Origin: Burkholderiales bacterium
GTDB lineage: Bacteria; Pseudomonadota; Gammaproteobacteria; Burkholderiales; Ga0077523
Length of the DNA: 64,000 bases
Assembly (NCBI GenBank): GCA_019745565.1
Contig: JAIESW010000024.1
Coordinates: 312,129-376,128, forward strand
Reading direction: 5' to 3'
Position numbers and translations under genes: made by a program. Of this stretch, positions 44,772-53,177 are shown in pieces. Below the pieces are notes generated by a model, which saw only the letters and a program-made list of their open reading frames with translations, had not been told where the DNA came from and did no database searches. Within the stretch, counting starts at the first letter, position 1. Every line of letters starts with the position of its first letter.

Positions 44772-45812
44772 ATGATAGAGACTGACCGCCTGATCGCGCC
44801 GGCGCCGCTCGGCGTCCAGGAAGAGGCGCTGGAGCGGGCCCTGCGTCCCGCGAAGCTCGACGAGTACGTCGGTCAGGAGAAGATCCGCGGCCAGCTTTCC
44901 ATCTTCATCGAGGCCGCGCGCCGGCGGAAGGAAGCGCTCGATCACGTCCTGCTGTTCGGGCCTCCGGGCCTGGGCAAGACCACGCTGGCGCATATCGTCG
45001 CGCGCGAGATGGGCGTCAATCTGCGGCAGACCTCCGGACCGGTGCTGGAGCGCGCCGGGGATCTCGCGGCGCTGCTCACCAACCTCGAGCCGAACGACGT
45101 GCTGTTCATCGACGAGATCCATCGGCTCTCGCCGGTGGTGGAGGAGGTGCTGTATCCGGCGCTCGAGGACTACCAGATCGACATCATGATCGGCGAGGGT
45201 CCGGCGGCGCGCTCGGTAAAACTCGATCTGCCGCCGTTCACCCTGGTCGGCGCGACGACGCGCGCCGGCATGCTGACCAACCCGCTGCGCGATCGCTTCG
45301 GGATCGTTGCGCGCCTCGAGTTCTACACGCCGGAGGAACTGACGCGCATCGTGCGCCGGTCGGCCCGACTGCTCGAAGTCGAGATCGCGGACGATGGAGC
45401 ACTCGAGATTGCCGCGCGTTCGCGCGGCACGCCGCGCATCGCCAATCGCCTGCTGCGCCGCGTGCGCGACTACGCGGAAGTGAAGGTGGGCGGCCCGATC
45501 ACACGCCCCGTGGCCGATGCGGCGCTGCTGATGCTCGACGTGGACGCCCAGGGACTCGACGTCATGGACCGCAAGCTGCTGCATGCGATCCTGGAGAAAT
45601 TCAACGGCGGACCGGTGGGCGTAGACAACCTTGCGTCCGCCATCGGCGAGGAACGCGACACCATCGAGGACGTGCTGGAGCCGTTCCTCATCCAGCAAGG
45701 CTTCCTGCATCGCACGCCGCGCGGTCGCGTGGCGACGCTGTCGGCGTATCGCCATTTCGGTCTGGCAGCGCCGGCCCAAGCCGGCACGTCCGACCTGTGG
45801 AGCGGCAACTGA
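44772..45812 (+). CDS. ruvB: Holliday-junction DNA helicase motor RuvB
   Basis: 346 residues from ATG 44772 ([12 protein letters not shown]). Walker A is GPPGLGKTT and Walker B FIDEIHRL. The sensor/arginine-finger stretch is [19 protein letters not shown], and the C-terminal winged helix ends [20 protein letters not shown]. RuvB hexamers drive branch migration on RuvA-bound junctions. Its 3' end overlaps the GTG of ybgC by 16 bases, so it leads the ybgC-tol operon. Confidence 0.97.
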   Translation: MIETDRLIAPAPLGVQEEALERALRPAKLDEYVGQEKIRGQLSIFIEAARRRKEALDHVLLFGPPGLGKTTLAHIVAREMGVNLRQTSGPVLERAGDLAALLTNLEPNDVLFIDEIHRLSPVVEEVLYPALEDYQIDIMIGEGPAARSVKLDLPPFTLVGATTRAGMLTNPLRDRFGIVARLEFYTPEELTRIVRRSARLLEVEIADDGALEIAARSRGTPRIANRLLRRVRDYAEVKVGGPITRPVADAALLMLDVDAQGLDVMDRKLLHAILEKFNGGPVGVDNLASAIGEERDTIEDVLEPFLIQQGFLHRTPRGRVATLSAYRHFGLAAPAQAGTSDLWSGN

Positions 45813-46267
45813 GCGTCCGCCCCGCGCACGCGCAGCCCTCGGCGCGCCGCTTTTCCATTCCGGTACGGGTCTACTACCAGGACACGGACGCCGGCGGCAT
45901 GGTGTTCCATGCCACCTATCTCGACTTCATGGAGCGCGTGCGCATGGACTGGCTGCGCGCCATCGGCTTCGAGATCCCGAAGATGGTCGAACGACATCAG
46001 GCGATGTTCGTGGTGCGTTCGGCGAACATCGACTACCTGAAACCCGCGCGCCTCGGCGACGCTCTGGACGTGTCGCTCGCGCTGGCGAGCATGCGCGGCG
46101 CCCAGCTCGTTCTTGACCAGCGCGTCACCCGAGGTATGGAGGAACTCGTCATCGCCACCATCCAGCTCGCCTGCATCGGCGTCCCGAATCTCCGGCCGGC
46201 GCGCGTGCCCGAAGGGCTGCGCATCGAGTGCGCCCGCTGGCTCGCGCCGGAAGCGGTCACGGCATGA
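45797..46267 (+). CDS. ybgC: Tol-Pal-associated acyl-CoA thioesterase YbgC
   Basis: 156 residues from the GTG at 45797 inside ruvB. The 4-hydroxybenzoyl-CoA thioesterase (hot-dog) motif [20 protein letters not shown] carries the catalytic Asp. YbgC hydrolyses acyl-CoA or acyl-ACP thioesters and is the usual first gene of tol operons, but is not needed for Tol function. Its stop overlaps the tolQ ATG by 4 bases. The N-terminal 18 residues are Arg/Ala-rich and not conserved. Confidence 0.92.
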   Translation: MERQLSVRPAHAQPSARRFSIPVRVYYQDTDAGGMVFHATYLDFMERVRMDWLRAIGFEIPKMVERHQAMFVVRSANIDYLKPARLGDALDVSLALASMRGAQLVLDQRVTRGMEELVIATIQLACIGVPNLRPARVPEGLRIECARWLAPEAVTA

Positions 46268-46953
46268 ACGGCAGCACCGATCTTTCCATCGTCCACCTGG
46301 CGCTCAACGCGAGCCTGCTGGTGCAGCTCGTGATGGCGGTGCTGCTCGGCATCTCGTTCGTCTCGTGGTTGTTCATCTTCCACAAGATGTTCTCGATCCG
46401 TTCCGCCAAGCGCAAGACCGAGGACTTCGAGCGGCGCTTCCGCAATGCGCAGACCGCGCAGGACCTGAACGGTCTGCTGCAGGCCGCGGCGAACCAGGGC
46501 TCTCACGCCGGCAGCCTCGAGAAGATCTGCCTCGCCGGCTTTCGCGAGTTCTGGCGCTTGCGCCGGCAGGCCGGCCAGACCACGCCGGTGATCATGGACG
46601 GAGCGCGGCGCGCGATGCGGGCCACGTACCAGCGCGAGATGGACGGCATCGAATCCCATCTCAACTTCCTCGCGAGCGCGGGTTCGGTGAGCCCGTATAT
46701 CGGCCTGTTCGGCACCGTGTGGGGGATCATGAATTCGTTCCGCGGGCTGGCGAACGTGCACCAGGCCACGCTCGCCGCCGTGGCGCCCGGGATCGCCGAG
46801 GCGCTGGTGGCCACCGCCATCGGCCTGTTCGCCGCGATCCCCGCGGTGATCGCGTACAACCACTACATCCGCGACGTGGACCGGCTCGCCACCCGTTTCG
46901 AGAGCTTCATGGAAGAGTTCTCGAACCTGCTGCAACGCCAGCCCCCCGCCTGA
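46264..46953 (+). CDS. tolQ: Tol-Pal system proton-channel protein TolQ
   Basis: 229 residues from ATG 46264. There are three membrane helices: near the N-terminus (LVQLVMAVLLGISFVSWLFIF, about 19-39), and the pair around SAGSVSPYIGLFGTVWGIMNSF (about 140-161) and ALVATAIGLFAAIPAVIAYN (about 180-199). The cytoplasmic domain between helices 1 and 2 is typical. TolQ with TolR forms the proton-powered stator homologous to ExbB/ExbD and MotA/MotB. Confidence 0.96.
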   Translation: MNGSTDLSIVHLALNASLLVQLVMAVLLGISFVSWLFIFHKMFSIRSAKRKTEDFERRFRNAQTAQDLNGLLQAAANQGSHAGSLEKICLAGFREFWRLRRQAGQTTPVIMDGARRAMRATYQREMDGIESHLNFLASAGSVSPYIGLFGTVWGIMNSFRGLANVHQATLAAVAPGIAEALVATAIGLFAAIPAVIAYNHYIRDVDRLATRFESFMEEFSNLLQRQPPA

Positions 46954-46967
46954 GGCCTCTCCAAGCC

Positions 46968-47393
46968 GTGGAATCGTCGCGCCGGTCCCGCTCCCGTCCC
47001 ATCAGCGCCATCAACGTCGTGCCGTACATCGACGTGATGCTGGTGCTGCTGGTGATCTTCATGGTGACCGCACCCATGATCAACACGGGGCAGGTCGAGC
47101 TGCCGCAGGTGAGCCGCTCGTCGGCGCTGCCGGCGAAGCCGGTGGAGATCGAGGTGACGGGGACGACGCAGGTGCGCGTGCGCGACGGCACCACCGCCTC
47201 GGCGCGCGTGGTCAACATCTCCGATCTGCCGGAGTTCATCAAGGCGCGGCAGGCCGAGGTGAAAGGCGGGCGCCCGGTGCTGATCGCCGCCGGGCAGAAC
47301 GTGCCGTACGGCAAGGTCATGGAAGTGATGGACCTGCTGCAGCAGGCGAATGTCGAGAAGATCGGTCTTCTGGCCCGACCGAGGAGCAACTGA
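46968..47393 (+). CDS. tolR: Tol-Pal system protein TolR
   Basis: 141 residues from the GTG at 46968, 14 bases after tolQ. A basic N-terminus is followed by INVVPYIDVMLVLLVIFMVT, whose Asp in the membrane helix is the proton-carrying residue of the TolR/ExbD family. A periplasmic domain (about 60-141) follows. The stop overlaps the tolA ATG by one base. Confidence 0.95.
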   Translation: MESSRRSRSRPISAINVVPYIDVMLVLLVIFMVTAPMINTGQVELPQVSRSSALPAKPVEIEVTGTTQVRVRDGTTASARVVNISDLPEFIKARQAEVKGGRPVLIAAGQNVPYGKVMEVMDLLQQANVEKIGLLARPRSN

Positions 47394-48334
47394 TGGCGAC
47401 CGCGGCGCGCCCGGACTATTTCGTCTCCGGGCTGCTGGCGGCGGCGGTGCACCTGGCGCTCGTGGTGTTTCTCATCATGGGTGTGTCATGGAATCGCAAG
47501 GCACCGGAGCCCGTCACCGTCGAGTTGTGGCGCGACGTACCGGTCGCGCCACCGCCGAAGCCGGCGGCGGGCGTACCGCCCAAGCCAGTGGAACCCCCGC
47601 CGCCGCCACCGCCCGAGCCCAAGCCTGCTCCTGCCCCGGAACCGAAGCCGGCTCCACCGCCGCCACCCAAACCGGCCGCGCCGCCGAAGCCGGAGCCGAA
47701 AGCCGCCGACATCGCCTTGCAGGAGAAGCGCGAAAAGGAGAAGAAGCTGCGCGAAGAGAAGGCCGCTGAGGCTGCCAAGGCGAAGGAGGCAGAACGCAAA
47801 CGCCTCGAGGACCAGAAGCAGCGGGCGGAGGAGCAGAAGCAGCGCGCCGAAGAGCAGAAGCGCGCCGACGAACAGCGCAGACGCGAGGACGAGGCGCGCC
47901 GCAAGGAGGAAGAAGCGCAGCGCAGGGAGCAGGAGAAGCGCAATCGTGAGGTCCTGGAGAAGCAGATGAAGGCTCAGGAGGAGCAGCGCCAGGCCAGGGA
48001 GGCCGCGGAGGCCGAGCGACGGGCCGCGGCCCAGGCGGCCGCGCAGGCCCAGAAGCTGATCGACGAATACACCGCTCGCATTCGCGACAAGATCCGCGAC
48101 AACGTCCGCGTCCCGCCCGGCATCGACGGCAATCCGCAGGCCGAGTTCGAAGTGAGGCTGCTCAAGAACGGAACCGTCGCAGCGGTGCGGCTGGTCCGGT
48201 CGAGCGGCGTGCCCGCCTACGACAAGGCGGTGGAGCGGGCGATCGAGGTTTCGCAGCCGCTGCCGACGCCCGAGGACATGGAAATCTTTCAGCAGATGCG
48301 CGATCTGAAACTCCTGTTCCGTCCGCGCGACTAA
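47393..48334 (+). CDS. tolA: Tol-Pal system protein TolA
   Basis: 313 residues. A short cytoplasmic N-terminus and one membrane helix (about 10-30) are followed by a proline-rich stretch with PPPPPPEP-type repeats (about 55-105), a long Glu/Lys/Arg/Ala coiled coil (about 108-225), and a TonB-like C-terminal domain (about 230-313; DNVRVPPGIDGNPQAEFEVR). TolA spans the periplasm and links TolQR to TolB and Pal for outer-membrane constriction at division. The proline-rich segment is longer than in E. coli. Confidence 0.93.
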   Translation: MATAARPDYFVSGLLAAAVHLALVVFLIMGVSWNRKAPEPVTVELWRDVPVAPPPKPAAGVPPKPVEPPPPPPPEPKPAPAPEPKPAPPPPPKPAAPPKPEPKAADIALQEKREKEKKLREEKAAEAAKAKEAERKRLEDQKQRAEEQKQRAEEQKRADEQRRREDEARRKEEEAQRREQEKRNREVLEKQMKAQEEQRQAREAAEAERRAAAQAAAQAQKLIDEYTARIRDKIRDNVRVPPGIDGNPQAEFEVRLLKNGTVAAVRLVRSSGVPAYDKAVERAIEVSQPLPTPEDMEIFQQMRDLKLLFRPRD

Positions 48335-48399
48335 GCGAACGGCATCGGTCCCGCGCCCGTCCGCGTTCGCCGTGCCGCGGTATCGACATCTCCACCCGC

Positions 48400-48405
48400 T
48401 ATAAT
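48400..48405 (+). promoter_or_regulatory. Possible internal -10 box directly before tolB
   Basis: A perfect TATAAT ends 8 bases before the tolB ATG (48414). If used, transcripts would begin at or within 1-3 bases of the start codon, that is leaderless. There is no Shine-Dalgarno in the gap and no good -35 box. Confidence 0.3.
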
Positions 48406-48413
48406 CGCCAGCC

Positions 48414-49721
48414 ATGCCACCATCGAAGAGCGCATCCACCCGACGCTCCCTGCTCAAGCTCGCGGGCGCCGCGGCCCTCACCGCTCCGGCAGCCGTCCGT
48501 GCTGCCCTGACCATCGAGATCATCGGCGGCAGCGGCAAGGAGATCCCGATCACGGTGTTGCCGTTCGGCAACCAGGAACTGCAGAAAGACAAGGTGGGCG
48601 ACATCGTGCTCGCCGACCTGCTGCGAAGCGGCCTGTTCCGCGAACAGAGCGCGGGCTGGATGCCGCAGTTTCCGAGCGAACCGGAGCAGGTCGACTGGCG
48701 CAACATGCGCAACCGCGGCGTCGAGAACCTGGTCATCGGCAACGTCGTGGAGCGCTCCGACGGTCGTCTCGCTCTGCGCTTCCGCCTGATGGACGCGGTC
48801 AAGCAGACGCAGCGGGCGGGCTTGAGTTTCGCGATTCCACCGAGCCAGGTGCGCGTCACGGCGCACAAGATCGCCGACGTCATCTACGAGGAACTGACCG
48901 GCGAGCCCGGCGTGTTCGCGACGCGCATCTGCTACGTAGTGAAGAACAACGAGCGCTACGAACTGCAGGTGGCCGATGCCGACGGCGGCGACGCCGACTT
49001 CATCCTGGCCAACCGCGAACCGATCATCTCGCCGGCGTGGTCGCCCGACGGCAACAGGATCGCATACGTGTCGTTCGAGAAGAAGAAGTCGATCATCTTC
49101 GTGCACACGCTGGTGGACGGCAAACGCAGCGTCGTGGCGAACTTCGAGGGATCGAACAGCTCGCCGTCGTGGTCGCCCGACGGGCAGAAGCTCGCGGTGA
49201 CCCTGTCGCGTGACGGTGTCGCGCAGATCTACACCCTCAACCTCGACGGCAGCGGCCTCACCCGCCTCACCAACAGCATGTCGATCGATACCGAGGCGGC
49301 CTGGTCGCCGGACGGGCGCTCCATGCTGTTCACGTCGGACCGCGGCGGCAGCCCCCAGATCTATCGCATGTCGGCCGCGGGCGGCGCTGCCGAGCGCATG
49401 ACCTTCGAAGGCACCTACAACGTGACGCCGCGCTGGAGCCCGGACGGCAAGAGTTTCTGCTTCATCCAGCGCAACGCCGGCCGTTACAACGTCGCGATCC
49501 AGGACATCGGCAGCCGCAGTGCGCAGCTGCTGACCGACGGCCGCATCGACTCGTCCCCCACCTTCTCCCCCAACGGGCGCATGATCCTGTACGCCTCGGA
49601 GTTCAATAAGCGCGGCATACTCGCGGCCGTATCCCGCGACGGTCGCATCAAGCAACGCTTGTCCGAGGCATCGGGCAGCGTACGAGAGCCCGCCTGGGGC
49701 CCCCTGTTGAAGTCACGCTGA
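48414..49721 (+). CDS. tolB: Tol-Pal system protein TolB with Tat-like signal
   Basis: 435 residues. The N-terminus STRRSLLKLAG followed by a mild hydrophobic stretch and AVRA resembles a twin-arginine signal peptide, unusual for TolB. The N-terminal domain (about 35-165) is followed by a six-bladed beta propeller made of WSPDG repeats (ISPAWSPDGNRIAYVSFE, PSWSPDGQKLAVTLS, AAWSPDGRSMLFTSDRGG, PRWSPDGKSFCFI). TolB is periplasmic and shuttles between Pal and TolA. Initiation context lacks a Shine-Dalgarno. Confidence 0.94.
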   Translation: MPPSKSASTRRSLLKLAGAAALTAPAAVRAALTIEIIGGSGKEIPITVLPFGNQELQKDKVGDIVLADLLRSGLFREQSAGWMPQFPSEPEQVDWRNMRNRGVENLVIGNVVERSDGRLALRFRLMDAVKQTQRAGLSFAIPPSQVRVTAHKIADVIYEELTGEPGVFATRICYVVKNNERYELQVADADGGDADFILANREPIISPAWSPDGNRIAYVSFEKKKSIIFVHTLVDGKRSVVANFEGSNSSPSWSPDGQKLAVTLSRDGVAQIYTLNLDGSGLTRLTNSMSIDTEAAWSPDGRSMLFTSDRGGSPQIYRMSAAGGAAERMTFEGTYNVTPRWSPDGKSFCFIQRNAGRYNVAIQDIGSRSAQLLTDGRIDSSPTFSPNGRMILYASEFNKRGILAAVSRDGRIKQRLSEASGSVREPAWGPLLKSR

Positions 49722-49739
49722 AACGAAGGAGCTAGAACC

Positions 49740-50384
49740 ATGAAGAACGCAATCCTCCTGCTGGCTCTCGCGGCGCTGGCCGCCGGCTGCGCCACCCAGG
49801 ACGTGCAGGAGCAGAAGAAGGCCGCAGTCGAACAGCGGGATCTGCTCGAGACCCAGCGCAAGTCCGACGAGGAGGCGAAGCGCGCCCAGATCGCCCGCGA
49901 GCAGCAGGAGTTGAACCGCCAGCTCGAGGAGCAGAAGCAGCGCCAGGCTCAGGAAACCGCCGAAGTCAAACCGCTCGCGCCGCCCGGCGGCAGCGAAAAG
50001 CCCCTGGGCGACCTGCGCAGCCAGTTGAAGGATCCCGGAAGTCCCCTGTTCAAGCGCAGCGTCTACTACGACTACGACCGCTACGACGTGAAGTCGGACT
50101 ATCGCGGCCTGATCGAGGCCCATGCCAAGTTCATGCTCGACAACAAGGAAGTGCGCATGCGGGTCGAAGGCAACTGCGACGAGCGCGGCTCCACCGAATA
50201 CAACCTCGCCCTGGGCCAGCGCCGGGCCGACGGCGTCAAGCGGGCGCTCATGGTGCTGGGCGTCCCCGCCAACCGCATCGAGGCGGTGAGCTACGGCGAA
50301 GAGAAGCCCAAGGCGACCGGCCAGGACGACGATTCCTATTCCGAAAACCGGCGCAGCGACATCGTCTACCCCGGGTTCGAATAG
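49740..50384 (+). CDS. pal: Peptidoglycan-associated lipoprotein Pal with coiled-coil linker
   Basis: 214 residues, longer than the usual 165-175. The lipobox is LAAGC (Cys17). Residues about 20-75 form a strongly charged coiled coil (Q/E/K/R rich, for example REQQELNRQLEEQKQRQAQE), which typical Pal proteins lack. The OmpA-like domain (about 100-214) has VYYDYDRYDVKSDY and the peptidoglycan-binding GNCDERGSTEYNLALGQRRA. It ties the outer membrane to the cell wall and binds TolB. Confidence 0.93.
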   Translation: MKNAILLLALAALAAGCATQDVQEQKKAAVEQRDLLETQRKSDEEAKRAQIAREQQELNRQLEEQKQRQAQETAEVKPLAPPGGSEKPLGDLRSQLKDPGSPLFKRSVYYDYDRYDVKSDYRGLIEAHAKFMLDNKEVRMRVEGNCDERGSTEYNLALGQRRADGVKRALMVLGVPANRIEAVSYGEEKPKATGQDDDSYSENRRSDIVYPGFE

Positions 50385-50403
50385 GCCCAGGTAGCACAAC
50401 GGC

Positions 50404-51486
50404 ATGAAACGATCCGCCCTCGCCGTCGCGCTGCTCGCCCTGTGGGCCGGCACGGCGAGCGCGCAGCAGGGCGCGGCGGCCAAACCGCCCGCAGCGGCCG
50501 AGCCCACCAGCTCGAACCGCGTGCTGCTCGACCTGCTGAACCAGGTCGATGCGCTCGGCCGCCAGATGCGTGAGTTGCGCGGCGAACTCGAAGAGATGTC
50601 GAACAAGGTCGAGGTGCTGAACGACCGCGTGCAGAAGTCCGAGAAGCGGCAGAGCGACCTCTACAACGATACCGACGCGCGCCTGCGCCGCATCGAGCAG
50701 CAAGGGAAGGACGATGCGGAAGCGCGCAAGAAACTGACGACGCTGACCGGCGAGATCGACCTGCGCCTGAAGAAGCTGGAGGCGGCCGGCGGCGCCGCCG
50801 CCGGAGCTACTGCGACCGACGTGGACGCGCGGCTGAAGAAGCTCGAGAGCGCCGGTGCCGCCAGCCCCAGTCTGTCGCAACTCGGCGAGCTCGATCTGCG
50901 GTTGAAGAAGCTCGAGGGCGCCGCTGCCGCCAGCGTGGCTATCCCGGCACCGGTGACGCCCGCAGCGCCGACGCCGCCGGGCGCGGCGACCACGCCGGTC
51001 ACGACGGCGCCGACGCCGCCGGTTCCGCCTGTGCCCCCGGCCGCGCCGGCTGTTGCCGCAGCCGCCGCCCCTGCAGCGGCCGCGAGTGCCGCGGCGACGA
51101 CCTCCGAATCGGAGATTGTGCGACGGGCTTACGAATCCGCACTCGCCAAGCAGCGTGCCGGTGATTCTGCCGGTGCCATCGCCGACTTCCGTCAGTTCCT
51201 GAAGCTGTATCCGCGGCACGAACTGGCGCCGAACGCGCAGTACTGGCTCGGTGAAGCGTATTTCCGCATGGCGGACTATCCGAGCGCCATCGCGGCCCAG
51301 CAGAAGCTGCTGGTCACTCATCCGGACCATCTGAAGGCGCCGGACGCCATGCTGATCCTGGCGAACGCGCACAGCGCGCAGGGCGATACGGGCGCGGCCC
51401 GTCGAACGCTCGAGGACCTGATCGCGAAGTATCCGCTGTCGGAAGCCGCGGAAAAAGCGAAGCAGCGCCTGGCCAAGCTCAAGTAG
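50404..51486 (+). CDS. cpoB: Tol-Pal system cell-division coordinator CpoB (YbgF)
   Basis: 360 residues with a signal peptide (about 1-20, ending ASA). An N-terminal coiled coil (about 40-110) is followed by three tandem units with the motif D-x-RLKKLE plus an Ala/Gly tail ([42 protein letters not shown]), then an Ala/Pro/Thr linker (about 180-235) and the C-terminal TPR domain (about 240-360; [20 protein letters not shown]). CpoB tunes TolA-dependent activation of PBP1B. The tandem units make it longer than E. coli CpoB. Confidence 0.9.
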   Translation: MKRSALAVALLALWAGTASAQQGAAAKPPAAAEPTSSNRVLLDLLNQVDALGRQMRELRGELEEMSNKVEVLNDRVQKSEKRQSDLYNDTDARLRRIEQQGKDDAEARKKLTTLTGEIDLRLKKLEAAGGAAAGATATDVDARLKKLESAGAASPSLSQLGELDLRLKKLEGAAAASVAIPAPVTPAAPTPPGAATTPVTTAPTPPVPPVPPAAPAVAAAAAPAAAASAAATTSESEIVRRAYESALAKQRAGDSAGAIADFRQFLKLYPRHELAPNAQYWLGEAYFRMADYPSAIAAQQKLLVTHPDHLKAPDAMLILANAHSAQGDTGAARRTLEDLIAKYPLSEAAEKAKQRLAKLK

Positions 51487-51491
51487 GCCTC

Positions 51492-52178
51492 ATGGAAACG
51501 CCGGTGGCCACGCCCCAGCGCAACGCGGCGCCGCCTGCGGTCCGCCTGCGTCTGACCGAGATCTTCCTCTCGTTGCAGGGCGAGGCGAGCCGGGTGGGGC
51601 TGCCGACAGTGTTCGTGCGGCTCACCGGCTGCCCATTGCGCTGCGGGTATTGCGACACCGCCTACGCGTTCCACGGCGGCGAGCTCCATGCGCTCGACGA
51701 TGTGCTGGCCAAGGTGCGGGCATTCGGAGTGCCGCGCGTGACGGTGACCGGCGGCGAGCCGCTCGCACAGAAGGGTTGCCTGGAACTGCTGCGGTTGCTG
51801 TGCGACGCCGGCCACGATGTATCGCTCGAGACCAGCGGCGCGCTCGATGTGGCCGGCGTGGACCCGCGCGTGTCGAAGATCCTCGATCTCAAGACGCCGG
51901 GGTCGGGCGAATCGACGCGCAACCTGTGGTCGAACCTGGGTCATCTGCTGCCGCACGACGAGATCAAGTTCGTGCTGTGCGACCGCGCCGACTACGAATG
52001 GGCCAGGGCCGTGATCGCGGAGCACGCGCTGGCGGAGCGCTGCCCGGTGCTGCTGTCGCCGTCCCACGGACAGGTGGAGCCGCGGGCGCTGGCGGAATGG
52101 ATCCTCGAGGATCGACTGCCGGTCCGCATGCAGATCCAGCTCCACAAGCTGCTGTGGGGCGAGACCCCGGGCCACTGA
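51492..52178 (+). CDS. queE: 7-carboxy-7-deazaguanine synthase QueE
   Basis: 228 residues. It is a radical SAM enzyme with the cluster motif CPLRCGYC (CxxxCxxC) in [20 protein letters not shown], followed by [14 protein letters not shown]. It converts 6-carboxytetrahydropterin to CDG, the precursor of queuosine. The residues before [15 protein letters not shown] (about 1-18) are probably disordered. Its stop overlaps the ATG of queC, and it follows cpoB by only 5 bases, so both are transcribed with the tol operon. Confidence 0.94.
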   Translation: METPVATPQRNAAPPAVRLRLTEIFLSLQGEASRVGLPTVFVRLTGCPLRCGYCDTAYAFHGGELHALDDVLAKVRAFGVPRVTVTGGEPLAQKGCLELLRLLCDAGHDVSLETSGALDVAGVDPRVSKILDLKTPGSGESTRNLWSNLGHLLPHDEIKFVLCDRADYEWARAVIAEHALAERCPVLLSPSHGQVEPRALAEWILEDRLPVRMQIQLHKLLWGETPGH

Positions 52179-52852
52179 TGCGGCCGGCGGTCGTCCTGCT
52201 CTCCGGCGGTCTGGATTCGGCCACGGTTCTCGCCGAGGCGCGGGCCGGCGGGTTCGCCTGTCATGCGCTGTCGGTGCGGTACGGGCAGAAACACAGCGCG
52301 GAACTGGACGCTGCCGCCCGCGTGGCACAGCAACTGGGTGCCGTCACGCACAAGGTCGTCGGCGTGGACCTGCGCACCATCGGCGGCTCTGCGCTCACCG
52401 ACGATGCCATCGACGTGCCGGTAGATGGCGTGCGTGAGGGCGTGATCCCGTCGACTTACGTACCGGCGCGCAACACGATCCTGCTGGCACTCGCGCTCGG
52501 GTTGGCCGAAGTGGTCGAGGCGCGGGACATCTTCTATGGCGCCAACGCGGTGGACTACTCGGGCTATCCCGATTGCCGGCCGGAGTTCGTCGCGGCCTTC
52601 GAAGCGCTCGCCAACATCGCCACCAAGGCCGGTGTCGAAGGCCATCGCATGACGGTGCATGCCCCCATCATCCGCATGACCAAGGGCGAGATCATCCGGC
52701 GGGGCGCGCAGCTCGGCGTGGATTTCTCGCTGACGGTGTCGTGCTACCAGGCCGATGCCGACGGACGGGCGTGCGGGGTTTGCGACTCGTGCCGCATCCG
52801 TCGTGCAGGATTCGAAGCCGCGGCGATCGCCGATCCGACGCGATATCGTTGA
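52178..52852 (+). CDS. queC: 7-cyano-7-deazaguanine synthase QueC
   Basis: 224 residues from ATG 52178. The N-terminal PP-loop is [16 protein letters not shown]-like sequence is found as [15 protein letters not shown]. The zinc site is [17 protein letters not shown] (four Cys). It uses ATP and ammonia to turn CDG into preQ0. With QueE it supplies the queuosine pathway; the two tRNA-Lys genes downstream are not queuosine substrates and have their own promoter. Confidence 0.96.
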   Translation: MRPAVVLLSGGLDSATVLAEARAGGFACHALSVRYGQKHSAELDAAARVAQQLGAVTHKVVGVDLRTIGGSALTDDAIDVPVDGVREGVIPSTYVPARNTILLALALGLAEVVEARDIFYGANAVDYSGYPDCRPEFVAAFEALANIATKAGVEGHRMTVHAPIIRMTKGEIIRRGAQLGVDFSLTVSCYQADADGRACGVCDSCRIRRAGFEAAAIADPTRYR

Positions 52853-52910
52853 GGGGCGCGAGAAGCCCGCAAAAACAGACCGTTGACCGCGCATTCCGGC
52901 GTTCACGGCG

Positions 52911-52940
52911 TTGACACTCCAAGAACCCGGCCGCTAGAAT
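52911..52940 (+). promoter_or_regulatory. Strong tRNA promoter
   Basis: TTGACA (52911-52916, perfect), an 18-base spacer, TAGAAT (52935-52940), then a GC-rich discriminator GCGCGGC typical of stringently controlled stable-RNA promoters. Transcription should start near 52947, about 8 bases before the first tRNA. Confidence 0.8.
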
Positions 52941-52954
52941 GCGCGGCTTTCGGC

Positions 52955-53030
52955 GGGTGGTTAGCTCAGCCGGTAGAGCAGCGGACTTTTAATCCGTTGG
53001 TCGCGAGTTCGAATCTCGCACCACCTACCA
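52955..53030 (+). tRNA. tRNA-Lys (anticodon TTT)
   Basis: 76 bases including CCA. The acceptor GGGTGGT pairs with ACCACCT, leaving a G1-U72 wobble; the discriminator is A. The anticodon loop CTTTTAA has anticodon TTT (52988-52990). D and T arms are normal (AGCTCAGCCGGTAGAGC; GCGAG-TTCGAAT-CTCGC). Confidence 0.96.
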
Positions 53031-53082
53031 TCTGCCACGCGCGACAACGGTACCTTCCCCGGTACCCGAGCAGTTCCCCAAC

Positions 53083-53158
53083 GGGCCGTTAGCTCAGCTG
53101 GTAGAGCAGTGGACTCTTAATCCATTGGTCGTAGGTTCGATCCCTACACGGCCTACCA
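53083..53158 (+). tRNA. tRNA-Lys (anticodon CTT)
   Basis: 76 bases including CCA. The acceptor GGGCCGT pairs with ACGGCCT, again with a G1-U72 wobble, and discriminator A. The anticodon loop CTCTTAA has anticodon CTT (53116-53118). It is separated from the first tRNA-Lys by 52 bases containing a GGTACC/GGTACC hairpin (53049-53066), a likely processing spacer; both come from one promoter. Confidence 0.96.
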
Positions 53159-53177
53159 AATTCCCGAAAGCACCCCC

